From assembly GCA_021396245.1 (NCBI GenBank), contig WNYE01000027.1, positions 359,192 to 423,191 of the forward strand: a stretch of 64,000 bases of DNA. Direction: 5' to 3'. Below, piece by piece: positions 34,701-46,846 of the stretch. Under the pieces are notes generated by a model, which was given only the letters and a program-made list of their open reading frames with translations, did not search any database and was not told the DNA's origin. The DNA is from Sporothrix humicola. Its lineage: Eukaryota; Ascomycota; Sordariomycetes; Ophiostomatales; Ophiostomataceae. Made by a program: the position numbers and the translations under genes. Position 1 is the stretch's first letter. Each line of letters begins with the position of its first letter.

Positions 34701-37700
34701 ACGAATACAACGTCGAAGGAAGGAGACGAAAGGCCGTATGTATATTAAGGAGTGGGAGAAAGAAGGAACGAAGAAGAGACGAGGCGAGTGGAAGAGGAAG
34801 GAACAGGCGCATATGGGATTGGTGGGCGAGCGGGCGGTTTTGTGACGTCCTCCTGTAATATATTCGAATTGGAGAAAGGAGACAAGGTGAGAGACAAGAC
34901 GTAAAGAGCGAGTGACCCAAGAAGGAGAAGAAGCGGTCGGGAGGTCAAGGTCGGAAGACGTCTCGTGTGTCTGGCGGTCTCGCAGGCGCAGAAAAAGAAA
35001 TAAAGAAAAACAAAAAGTAGAATTAAGCCGTTGTATCGAGTCAGGAGAGGCGGAAAAGAAAGAAGGAAAGAAGGAAAGAAAAGAGCGACCCGGGGAAGAC
35101 AGAGTGGTTCCTTCCGCAGCGCGAGCGAAGCAAGGAAGCCAAGGTCAAGAAAAGAAACGAGCGACGACCGCGGATGGAGGAAGGAGCGCCCCGGCGTAAG
35201 GAGGTGTGCGCGTGCCTTGGTGTGTGGTGGCTCTAGTGGGCTACGTGTGGGATGGATGAGAATATCCAAAACACGGGAAGAAGGAAGGGGAGGGAAAGAG
35301 CGGCGAGACAGGGCGATGTGAATAAGATGAAAATGGCAAGAGCCATGGGAAAGAACGAAGAAAAGACAAAATAGGAAGCTACGAGCCACCTCGTACAGAG
35401 GAAAGCAACATCGTCTTTTTTTACAGTCGGCGAATTTCCACTGCCATTCTAGCAAGTATTCCCTTTCCACGCTCGCTCACTCTTCAATTGAACGAGAAGG
35501 CTCTTGTTTGCCTTCCCCCTTTGCTCTCCAAAAATCGGGGAGGGCGGGGTCGTCCTTCTGCAGTCGCGGCCAGAGCCAAGCCAAAAGCCTAGCATTGGTG
35601 GCCAGGCTTCGAGACACGAAAAAGAGGCCAGTCCAGGTGCTAGGGAGTCAGGCTGGGAGATCCGCCAAGCGCTCTCGTCTCAGCGACTTATTAACAAAGA
35701 AACGGCTACGATAGGGCGACGACATATTCTTTTCTGGATCCTAGTGTGCCCAGGTTCCGTCCGAAGGCGAGACCAAAGGATAGGCGTCGCCTTAGTGTGC
35801 GCCTTTGTCTATCACTTTAGCTACCCTCATACCCTTTCGCCCTCTGCCACTCTTACACTGGCATCCCTCAGACCTCATCTACCGCATTCGATCAATCCCC
35901 GGTCCTCGCACTCGATACGCAGTATATTACTTCTCACATGTTTCTGGTGGATAATTCACATTCAACAAGTCGCCCCTCTTCCGAGGCGACCGTATTTACT
36001 TCAGAGGGGCCTGGCCTAGGCCCTGAGCAGACCGACCAACCGTTCCGATCGGCTGGTAACGAGTCGCAACGAGGGGAGGAATGGGGGATGGGGTTTCGGG
36101 GAAAATAGCGAAACTGTGGACAGCAAAACGACCTGAAAAATTGGACTCTGGAACAGACAAAACGACAAAAGGTCAAAAAACGACAGAACAACGCCCGCAT
36201 GCCGCTACTGTGGACTACACCTTGTTGCGTCCAAGCTGCAACGCAATACTCGTATGAATTAATCAAACCGCACAGGGCCAAAGTGGATATATTTCCCATA
36301 GCCATATTAGTGCATGTTGAGAGTGAAGAGTCCACGGAGAACGGAGAGCCAATCCCTCAGACGTCCCACGAAGGAACAAGGTGGATGTTCTCGAACCAAA
36401 AAAAGAACCGGCCCTGGGAACGGCACATTGGGAATCCCAAAAGACAAAAGACGACAGGCGAGGCAAGCTAGGGGAACCTGACGAGAATCCACAAAAAAGC
36501 CACAGGAGAAGACGGCAGCAACGACGAACCAGAAGGGGGCTCGAGGGATCCATACGGAGAGAAAGGGACGAAGGAGTGGATACGTTTTATTTCATGAAGA
36601 TGTCTGAACTGACACGAACGAGACGACAAGGACGACAAGGACGAAAAGAGACGGCGTCAAAAACCAGTGGAGACCATTGGCGATGTGCACATATCCAACA
36701 AAGCTTTCAGAGCCTAAAAGAAACGCTAACCCACATAGATAAGGCTAAGAACCGACCTATAGACGTGTTAGCGTACGGGAGGCCGGCGCTCGGTGGCGCG
36801 CTCTTTTTTATTCTGTTGCCATTCTGTTCCTATTTTCACGACAGATGGCACCGTTGTTGTTTGCCTCTCGAAGGGCACTAGAAGCAGAAAGGAAAAGGGG
36901 AATTGGGATGGATATGCACGAGAGCACGCTATTACATACAAGTATGGATCCAATTTGGGGGCCGGCAGGAGAAGAACGGAATACTGAAAATGAAGATGGA
37001 AAAACAGAAACATTGAGGCAAATACGTCGTAAAGAAAAGAAGAATTGTTCTGGAAAGAAATGAGCGGAGCTTTCGAAGACGCCCACGACACGGATCGACA
37101 CAGAGCAGGGGCATCGAATGGCAAAACTCGGCAAGGAAGGTGAGGTAAAAGACGTACGACATTGCTGACATGGTCCGCGGACAAAAACAGAAGAAGTAGC
37201 AAAGAGATGGAGCCGACCTGGCGAATGCAGAAGGTGAAAATGAAAGTTGAGAATTCGGGATGGAGGACATATGACAGAGGTCCGGTCTCTGGAAGCTCGC
37301 TGCTCGCTTGCGGTTCCCTTGCCGGGATGTATTCTCCTGCCACGCTCCCACGGGAAAATTAACGCCTGGTTAATGTCTGTACCTTGCATTATTTGGCGTC
37401 GTATTATTCGGCTGCTGTCGACATTGGGTGGGTGGAGGCATTTTGACTCGAGGTACGAAGTACATACTTGTACAACGTACATCTCCAAGTGGTCACATAC
37501 AGAGTCATTGTAAGATACGTACTACTTACACTTTTCGTTAAAGAAAGTGTGGACTTTCGTCGACCGGCAAGAAAAAGAAAGCACAAATGCCAAGGTGAGG
37601 AATGGGAATATCCGCCAGAGCTTGCTATTACGAGATGGAGAGATTCTCTGTGGACAAGTGAGAAGGTCTCTGATGGTTTCAATAATACAGCGAAACTAGC

Positions 37701-40700
37701 AAGCAGACACCCGGCTTTTGGCTCTCCGTGGCAAAGGTTAGACTTTTTGAGTGGAATTCGGTGAATGTGGATCTGGATGGACCCTGAGAGGGAGAGTGGA
37801 TCTGGAAAGGGAGCAAGAGGATGAATAAATCAAAATCCTACTGAGCGTCAAAGAATCTCCGGAAATCAAAGGCCGGTGAAGCCAAACAGAAGCATCGACA
37901 GCTGCCAATAATAATGCCGGAGAAAAATATGACAGACAGACATGTCGAAAACCTCAAGGGCTGGAAAAACGCTCTGCCGTGCAGCGAACACAGCGTCTCG
38001 TGGCGCACAGCAAATTTGAAGCAATATCGACGATCTTCTCGTGACGAGGTAAAAAAAAAGTGTAAGCGGCAGGCAGAAGAGGAATTCAACAAAAGCAACG
38101 AAGCGTACTGAGAGCGTGGAAAATGCGGAAGCGAATGGACGGCACAATGTCCCTTGCAGGGGACGTGCATCACTTACAAGTGGGAAAAGAACGACGTAAC
38201 CTCGCTCACAAATACTGTATCAGGAAGGCTTCCAGAAGACAGAACAGAAAAAGGTTTCCTTCTGGGTTCAAACAACCCCCTGGGATTGGGCAGCAACAGC
38301 ACGAGCAGGGGTCGCGGAGGAGGGGCCTGTCAGAAATGGAAAATGCTATGCGCCCGCAATTTCACCCTGTCCGCCGTTCTTTCTCTGTCTTTCCAAACTC
38401 TTTTTCTCTTCCTCCTCGTGGCTTTGGCTTTGGGGTTTCTCGGGCCCTGCACCGTGACCGTGTTTTGGAGCCCTGCTCTTTCCCAAAGGTGCCATGACTT
38501 TCGGGCACTATCACTTCTCACAAAAATATACAGGGGATGGAATGGAAAAGGGCCGGGAACAAAAGCGTGCGTGCGTTGTATTTTGGTGTCTTGAGAGTCT
38601 CGGAAGTCTTCCTTTGGGGTTTATTACGGAGCGATCTCCGAAGAGGATGGAAGCACCCTATCGGAAAGCAAACATACTGCTTATACATGAGTAAGGACAA
38701 GGAAAGTGCTCAGAGAGCCACATGTGATAACGCGATGCATGTCTTTTACGGGAAGGAGCGGTCACAACGTTGGCAGGAGGAAGGAAAGGATGCGATCGGG
38801 AACGAATGAGAAACGCAGCGCAATGGGCAGCCTCAATAATACGAAATGCGGTGAAGGGGAAAGGGAGGTGCGGCTGACCACATGGCCAGGCCCCTTCCCC
38901 TCTTGAATTGTGTTTGTTTGTTACGTCCTTTCCTCGCCTTCTGTTATCGACGGGTTGTTCTTTCCGATGCTGGATTGAAACCAAAGCAAAGGAAGGCGCA
39001 ATGGGCAGGAAGTGCATCGTGCTCGCCTTCTCGGGCCAAGCTGAATCCAAAGTGCCCGAAAATGACCCGACATATCGAGGGAACACAATCCCATCTGCAC
39101 TTTATTCAACAAACACAACACGTACACTGTATGTATTATTACACGCCTCGTCGGTCGCTCGTTTGTCAGCCGTGCCCTACCCAAGGCTATGTTTAGCAAC
39201 AATCATTACTGCACGGGGATGGAAGACGAAAATGAAAACGAAACCGGACGCACATTCAACATGGAGACAAAAGACACAAACAGAGACAAAAAGACGCAGA
39301 CACGAAGATGGAAACGCGGCGATGCGCATTGGCGTACTCGGTCTACAAGGGCGAGACAGCTCGAGTACAAAGTACACAGGTCACCCTGCCACATGCGAGT
39401 CACTGATCCTGCCCCTGGCAAATCGTGACGACTTGTGATAGCGGTGACGACAGCGGGTGACAACGGGACGACAAAATAGAGGGATAGAGTCGATAGTTAC
39501 AACAACCAGCATTTTTTTTGTGTCGTACTGATGCTATGGAGTATTTCCATTTCCCCGTGCTTGAGGCTATTCCCTGCGCAGCGCCTTGCACTTTGTGCCT
39601 GTCCTGCCATAAAAAAACGTCGAATGCGACCCTGACGGATGTGTATTTTCCCCCGTCTTCTCCGACAACGACCGACACACACACACACGACACGACTCGT
39701 CAACCTTGCGGCCAATCATGCAACACGCATTTGCACTCTTCGACCGATGTTGAAGAGCTATCTACTTATGTACTTACGTCGTAAACATTAGGATTGTCTG
39801 GTGGCAACTTCACAAGGAAGGCCAGACCGAGGAACAACAACATTGCAGTTCATGAGAATGATAGCGGGCATGTGTTGTTTGTTGGCCATACTTAGAATAT
39901 TCCAACATTCGCAAGACAAAAGGTGGCCAGCGACAGAATTCTGCTGTCATGTTACTATGTTCCTCACTTTGCCATTTCTTTTCTCCTCGTTTCTTTCTGT
40001 ATTCCCTTCGCCCAGAACAATGCCAGATATTGCCGATTCGGAGTAACGCTGCACTCCAACACGCCTCGTCGTTGTTCCTCGGGTCTGGTACCGCATTCTG
40101 CTGCACGTCTGCGCATCCTCGCTTTTTGCACGTCTGCAGGCCAACTGCCGTACCAGACCCCAAGTCCCACGGCCATGTGCGCCTTTTGCCTTTCACCCAT
40201 TCTACCCGACATTTCTGCTCGTTTTTGTTTTCAGGTTCTCGGTTCATGTGAGCTCTTGGGTCGCCCGCTCCAAAGGAGATACAGAGCCAGGCTCGAGACA
40301 ACAGTAAAAGCCATTTGGGTAGTGTACTCTCGTGGCCAGTTGACAGCACCATTTCCTATTTCAGGGCCTTTGCTGGCATGCGGCGTTGCCTTTTCTTGGC
40401 AATGATCGGCAGTTCATTGCAGGCGTGTCCCTGTCTCTCGAGCATCTCCTTTTGCCTTTTGTGGCAAGTAAAATGACAGGTGCTGACAGAGTGCCAAAAG
40501 CGAAAAGTCCAGATCGCGACAAAAGTCTGGTCTGGCCACGCCTGGGCATCGTGTAAACGTTTGTTTTGCCCTGTACCCAGGTCTGCTTGCCGGCTCGTTC
40601 TGCGGCTGTTCGTCCGCCAGTTCGTCGCATGTCTTCTGGCGTTGTCTTCATTCTATTTTCAGTTTGCGCATAACTTGCTGCGCTTCGCTCATTCTTCGGG

Positions 40701-41222
40701 GTGGAACACGTTTATGCACGACGAAACAAATGAGCCGACACAATTGTCCATTTCCTCACCGACAGTGTCTGAAAAAGGAAAGCAGAAAGACGAGACAAAA
40801 AGGCCAGAAAAGACGCACGTCCATTTCATGCAAGATGATGCCGTTAGATGTCCCATGTGCGGCAACCTACCCTTTCCCACTGCTCCCCTCCATCTGTCTT
40901 TGTTTGCCACTGGCCGTGCGCAACAAGGCCACGAGGGCTGGTCGATGGCCATGCGACGCGTGCATTGTGCATCTGTCTTTTCAGAGTATTGCCATCTCGT
41001 TATATAGAGACATCATGCATGAGGTCGAAAAGGGACAGAAATGAGGAAAGAGGGATCAGGGAGGGAGGAGTGGGCCAGACGCAGGGAACTCAGGACGAGG
41101 CAAGACCAGATGGATCAGGTGTGTTGGCTGGGGCCGCGCCTTCTCCTTCTCCCGCACCTTCTGGAACAATTCTCAGGCTTCTTGTGCTGTAGGTTCGGCT
41201 TGGCCTAGTGTCCGCCCTCCAC
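31740..41222. other. Gene-poor region with purine/pyrimidine strand asymmetry
   Basis: About 9.5 kb without a recognisable gene. From roughly 31.9 to 35.4 kb, and again in parts of 36.4-38.3 kb, the plus strand is dominated by A and G (GGAAG, GAAAGAAGG runs; 15 A at 33761-33775), i.e. the minus strand is pyrimidine-rich as in fungal promoters and leaders. The start of LST7 and its missing first exon probably fall in the proximal part. Long frames here (for example 34745-35470 minus, 33637-34230 plus) have composition-driven sequences and no domain. A long non-coding RNA or a very long regulatory region is possible. Confidence 0.45.
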
Positions 41223-42519
41223 GCTGACAAAAAAAATTTCGCACCAAAAGCCAAAATAGTGTAAATTCCCACCAAATTGCAACATTCGGCTAAAACCCAG
41301 ACATTTTGCCCGCCAATTCGTCCTCATCAGCCACCTGCTTCAAAATTCTAGGAATATTATCGATCCAGCCATTTATCGTTGATTGTTTTAATTCAGCCCA
41401 GCCTTCTTCGGCCAATTCTTGGAGGCTTTCGTCGTCCCAGACTGCCTGCGATTTAACCTTCCTTTTTGGCCATGCCCAGGCCCGTTTAATCGGCGCTAAG
41501 TCCGGAGACTGCGTACAATTAAAGAACGAATTTAGGCCATGAAGCCGCTTCCAAGTCTTTACGATATTTACTTTACCTGTACCATGGCCACTGTCATTAT
41601 CTTCCTCCAAAGTGAACATATGGCCATCACGAAGCCACTGTCCTACCACTGGCTCTAAGATCTAGTCCCGGTATATTTTAAGGTTTATTTTCCCATTCGT
41701 ATTACCAACAACTTCGTACTATACGAGGTCGCTTTTAAAATCGTATCCAACGGTTGCTTAACAATAAATTCGTTTATGGTCTTTGGTGAGAGGCTCCCGT
41801 TAATATAAAAGGCAGTCTGTATTGTAACGCTCGGTAGGATCACGAAGCACAAGAAGCCTCCCCTGTGGCCCCCACGAGAAGTACGTTTCATCAGAAAAAC
41901 GAACGTGGCGCCAGTCTTCAAGATTCGGGTAACTCTCCAACATTGTTTGTGCCCATTCTTAACGCTTTTCAGCTAACCGTGGTGATAAATATTTCTTTTC
42001 AATAACTTTGTAACGTCGAATTCTACGTTCTTAAAAACGTCGTTGTACAGTGCGTGGCGAGGCTTCGAGATCAAACCTTAAGGCTAAGATAATTTCGTAC
42101 TAATCGAGCGTTTGAGAGTCAAAGTTATAACTTTTTACAAAGTGAATAAAAACGTTAATATCCTCCTTTGTAAGTTTCTTTTTTCGACCTCTCGTCTTGT
42201 TGATGTCTGGGTAATTGTGGAGGGTGCGGGAGTGGCCGCTTTTGAGGATATTCCAGCCGGTTCGATTATCAACGCCGTACTTACGAAAAACGTCAGAATA
42301 AAAAAAAGGAACGCCTTTTTCGATATTCGAATCGCATACAGCAATAATGCTATTTCTGGAGGGTGTATCGGTATGCTTTTTTCGCTTTTTTGGCGACTTT
42401 TTCGGCCTCTTTTTCGCCATTTTGTCGATGTTGTTGTTGTTTTGTTGATAAAATAAGGGGCGCGATTTGGCGCGTTTTTTGGTGTGGATGGCTTTTAGTG
42501 CGAAATTTTTTTTGTCAGC
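41223..42519 (-). mobile_element. Degenerate Tc1/mariner-type DNA transposon
   Basis: A 30-bp terminal inverted repeat bounds the element: 41224-41253 (CTGACAAAAAAAATTTCGCA...) against 42518-42489, with one mismatch in 30, a C/T transition. Inside, the minus strand carries a decayed transposase. No clear TA or other target duplication is visible, although CCGCCCTC occurs in both flanks. Length (about 1.3 kb), terminal repeats and transposase type fit the Tc1/mariner superfamily. Confidence 0.85.
41290..42420 (-). pseudogene. Tc1/mariner transposase relic
   Basis: The N-terminal part (42420-42100) begins MAKKRPKKSPKK and contains a helix-turn-helix-like region (YSDVFRKYGVDNRTGWNILK). The catalytic part continues in the same reading frame: a DDE-like first strand (WRHVRFSDE, around 41890), then FTLEEDNDSGHGTG and QSPDLAPIKRAW in the open piece 41649-41290. 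Several nonsense codons lie between (for example TAA at about 41800). The third catalytic acid, expected as Glu in the PIE-type motif, is Lys (AAA), a G-to-A change. The copy cannot encode an active transposase. Confidence 0.85.
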
Positions 42520-44586
42520 AGGGAGCCGCCCTCTGTAAATTGGCCTCCTGGGCCACTTCCAAGTCGAAATACTCGTAAACCCCGAAGCCTATTTTTCTCG
42601 CAATGAATTGCAACTTCCTGTTCTGGATCTTCAGATTGGAATCTAGAGATTGGCCACGTTCTTTCCTAGATTGTGGGATAATAAGAGGAAATAGGGGGAT
42701 AGTGGGCTTCTACTCAGTGCACTGATGTTGGAATTTGCCGTCTCCTATCCAGACCCAATGCCACCTCACTGTATCATTTCACCTCATGAACAACACCAAG
42801 CACTACTTTACAATGTTGGCTTTTCGCGAAGAAGCTCAATGTATTCCATATACGCATTCTCACGGCAGATGCTCAGAGTGAGAATTTAAATTGTGAGATT
42901 CTCGTTTGTCCTCTCAGGCTCCTCCATCCGCCACATGGAGAAGCCAACTGTACCATATTGCCTCTTTTCGCTTTCCACTCTTCTAGCCCGGCGACAATTT
43001 CTCACCGGTGGCAATATATTCCCGGAACTCACTCGGAACAATCCCTCGCGCTGTCAGAAAAAGAGACCATCTACACACCAAAAGCGACATTCTCCAGACC
43101 GGTCACTCGGCAGGACCTCCCAAATAGGAAAGAAGGTGTGCTGCTTTGGGACCTTCCTCGACCATCAAACGCGGCCCGCCCATCTGCCGCCACAAGTTGG
43201 ACGTGAAATAGGAAATAGGAAAGTGCGGCAAAGCAGAAAGGAGAGGACAAAAAAAGGAGTATCTTACAACTGGAGAACTAACAGAAGATGCACCATACTC
43301 GTGAGATTTTGATACTCGGTGTTCTTTGGCCGAACCACGTCTTCCAAATACCTGGGACATGTTCGTCCCATCGTCGATGATCTTTTGCCCATTTCAGCGT
43401 CTTCGTCTTCGCTTCGTGGTCTTTTTTATTTCATCTCTTCGCTTGCTTCCATTTCGGGACTTGTCGTTGCATGTTCCCTACCACTTGGCATCGCCGTGTT
43501 CTCCTTCTTTGGGACAGGAAAAAGAGCAAAAGACACGGCTCGGCTCCAGATGTAGACTTTTCCACATGTCATTGCATACACGTCTCGGTTCGCCTTGTGT
43601 GAAATGCTACCGTAAAGAGGGGACAGATGAGACAAGGTAACGGATTGGAAAAAGAAGAGACATAAAGAAGAAAAAGATCCACGAATCTTGTTCCTGCGTC
43701 GTATTCTCTCGTCACGCCTGCCATTTCCCCGTGTCGCTCATGCTTTCCCGCTCGTGACGGCCCGCCGACCCATAATGAAGACCACCCCTCCCTTTTTTGT
43801 CTGATTTCTTGCCTTGCCCAAAAACACTCAAAACTCGATAATCCCAATTTTGGCATTTTGGCACATCTGGCCATCCCGCCTCCTCGGGCCAAATAAGAGG
43901 CAAGGCCTACGTCACGAGGCATGAGGGGTTTGGGGCCCGTCTAGGGATGCCTTGGGCGTGTCTTTAATAAATTACAAAATCTGCAAAATACAAAAGACGA
44001 AGACAATGAGACGGCTCGCGTCTGGCACTTGAATGCTCCAGGAACGCGGCACACATATATCACACATATATCGGCACGTAAATGGCATAAGGGTCGCCGT
44101 CTATCGTTGACTCAGAGTGTGTGCACATGTGCGTTTATGGGGAACTGGGGTAAAGTCTCCGATGGATGAAATCGTTCAAGATTGAGCCAACTTGGCCGAA
44201 CCACCCCTGAAACCCATCACCACCCAGACGGACCTGTTCGTCCGAAGTCAAGGCTGTACTCAGTCAGTGGCTAAGAGTCAGGAGAAAAGACCATGCTCTG
44301 GTCCGAAACATCACTGACTTGGTTTGTCTCTCTAGGTCCGTTGGTCAGTTTTGCCGGTAAAGCCCGCGTTCATATCCAACTGATCAACATATGCAAAACG
44401 TTCACCACTTCGTCCATTGCTATGGTGGACAAGGTTGTGAAAATTATTTGTATTGTTGTGTAAATATCCCACCGTCGCTATGGTATCGAGAACAAAAATT
44501 TCAAAATTCAAAATAAGAGAGAAAGGCCAGCCGAAGAGTCCGCCTTACTCCGTTTTAAAATGTCGGGGAAAACAATGAGATCCCAA
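42520..44586. other. Intergenic region without recognised gene
   Basis: About 2 kb with only short unconvincing frames. A repeated ACACATATATC pair lies around 44049-44070. The last few hundred bases are probably the 3' flank of the phosphatase gene. Confidence 0.45.
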
Positions 44587-46846
44587 TTACTTAGTTGCGT
44601 TAGCTGGGTCAACTTCTAGCCGCTTTGCTGCTGGCTCTGATCCGTCAGAGCCTACGGATGCCAATTCATCGTGCATTCCGTTGCTGTCCTGGCTGTGTCT
44701 TTGGCCTTGGCTCTGGCTATGCCCATCCTCGCTGTCGACAAAGCCGTACTTTTCTTGCCATAGCTTGCGCAGCACAAGATAGATGAAGTGGAACTGGCTC
44801 TCGGCTTGTACCATTGTGCGGCGCTGTTCACGGAGCTGGTTGACCGTCGTATAGATGAGGTCGTTAGCGCCCTGCGGTGACTGGGACTCGCTGCCTAGTA
44901 GGTTTGAGCCGATCGATGTCCGATCCACTGCACTCGCCGCACCCGATGTTGACGACGCAGAGTCATGGTGCTGGAGCGACTGCAAAGATACTCGCCCATG
45001 ACCACTGTGGTCATCAGAACCCTCCATGTGCTCGTCTTCAGCTTCGCCTGTCGAAAAGTTGCGGTCATAGTTCTCGAGCACGCCGGCATCGAGCTCCCGC
45101 AAGAGATGTTCGAGAGCAATAAATGTACCGGAACGGCCAACACCAGCACTGCAGTGTACAATGCGCGGGTTCTCTGCATCGGCATTCTTCTCCGCCGACA
45201 AGTGCATCAGACCGAGGAAACTATCCACATCCTCCAAGGCGGGCACGCCGAAGTCCGGCCAGCGTTTGTAGAGGAAGTGGTACACAATGCGCTCATCTTC
45301 GTATTCACTAATGTCGATGGTGCGACTCGTCCCAGCTTCATCTGTCTCCGTTAATGAAGGCACAGATGCAGACCCGGGCGCTGTTCCTGGTGATGACCCT
45401 GACCCAGCCGATGTCTCGCTCATAACAGAGTCACCGTCTTCGTCTTTAGTAGGCTTGCGAAGGCCGTTCGCCTTGCCTATTGGAGATGGTCCCCTGGCCT
45501 TATTGGCACTGCCATCGGCCCCGTTGGTAATATTCTTGTCCTTGGCTTTCGCGGTGGCGGTAGCGGCTGTCTGGCCCTTGGCACTAGGGGCCCGCTTGGC
45601 AGGTAACGTCGAAACTTGCGATGCCGTTTTGTGAACACGGAGAACGAGGCGCCGAAGTTCAATGGCATCGCCAAAGGGCGTTTCTTCGATTTCCGCGCAA
45701 TGTACGCTTGCGTGGAAGCCGTCACCGAATTCGTCATGGTCGTTGATTATCATTGGCGGATCGTCTGTGTTTCGAGGGAAGTATGGGTAGCATTTTTCTT
45801 GTATGCCTTCGTGAGTCTCCGTCAACATGACAATGACCGCAGGCGACCTCATTTGCTCGTAGACCATGCGCCACACATGGTCCACGGAGCTGATTTTGGG
45901 GCCCTGCATGGCAATATACCGGTCCGGTGGCCGTGCCGCCTCCGCAGGAGCTGTGGTCGTAAGTACAATCGGAGAAGCGTTGATGTAGTCGATCTGCCCG
46001 GGAGGCACCTTGAGCTTCACACGGTTCTTGTCCCAAGGTTGGATATTCATGTAGCGGTCGAGCAATCTTGTGTGAGGGCCAGTAACACGCGCCCAGCGAC
46101 CATTAGGTGCAGTTTGAGAGTTCTGCACACGGCCGCGTTCCATCCAGACGAGGTCGTGGAACTTCTGCTCGATTTCTGTGGATCTAGTTAGCAACTTTCA
46201 ATCTCTTGTTCCGAGGCGGCGCATGGTGTCTACACGACTTGCCTTCATGTGAGATATTGAGAAACGACGGTATAGTAGGTTTGTCGGCCGAAGCGGCTGA
46301 CTGCGCGGAGTGCCGCTTCTCCACTGGCGCGGGCCGGAGCGGGGAGACTGCATTTCCGTTGGATGGTAGCAAAGCGCCCTGCGTTTGGCTACCGAGGCCG
46401 GTTGCCGGGGGGTTAGGAAGCGGTGGTGCCGCTGTGGCCGGGGATGGCGACCCGCGTGATCGTTTTGTAGACGAGCGGAGGAGGTTTCGGAAGGGCGAGC
46501 GAGAAGAGCGTAATGGACCGCGCATCTTTTGCTGTTGTGTATTTGGGTCGAGAGAGGAAGTGGTCGCGGCTCCGTTGACGCTTAGGAAGGAGGATGAGGT
46601 GGATGGCGCGTGCGACGAGCTTGTCATAGGCCTGCCATCCTCGCCTGTTTCTGCAGACGGTGTCGTCGCGGGCGAAGTTGCTGCAGGTGCCGGCAAACCC
46701 GCGGAGGTTTTTGGCCGGGTGAGTGGTGGTGCCGGATTTTGCGCAATCGAGGTGTCTGTCAGGCTTTCTGAAGCTTCGCCGTCTGCTTTAGCAGCAGCAG
46801 CAGCAGCGGTCTTCTTGTGGCGCCGAAAGCGGGAGAAGCGGTCCAT
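44587..46846 (-). CDS. Protein tyrosine phosphatase (classical PTP)
   Basis: Removes phosphate from phosphotyrosine, in fungi typically on MAP kinases (Ptp/Pyp type). Exon 1 is 46846-46243 and exon 2 is 46175-44587, 730 residues. The first 200 residues are a Ser/Pro/Ala-rich basic tail. The catalytic domain starts near IEQKFHDLVW (about 203) and has DYINASPIV, the MQGPK strand, the KRWPDFGVP WPD loop (Asp about 509), the HCSAGVGRSG P-loop (Cys about 543) and the Q-loop REQRRTMVQ (Gln about 658). Two low-complexity insertions (about 388-490 and 567-638) interrupt the domain. The intron appears to use a GC donor (GAAG|GCAAGT) and ends CCACAG after a GCTAAC branch site; available GT donors give a stop or a frameshift. 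All catalytic residues are present, so it should be active. Confidence 0.92.

Noticed and set aside
34745..35470. 241-codon minus-strand open frame
   Set aside because: The translation is a Leu/Ser/Pro/Phe-rich product of a polypyrimidine tract, with no motif or family resemblance.
39810..40352. 180-codon minus-strand frame
   Set aside because: Cys/Trp-rich sequence without pattern of a known domain, overlapped by several equally long frames on the other strand.
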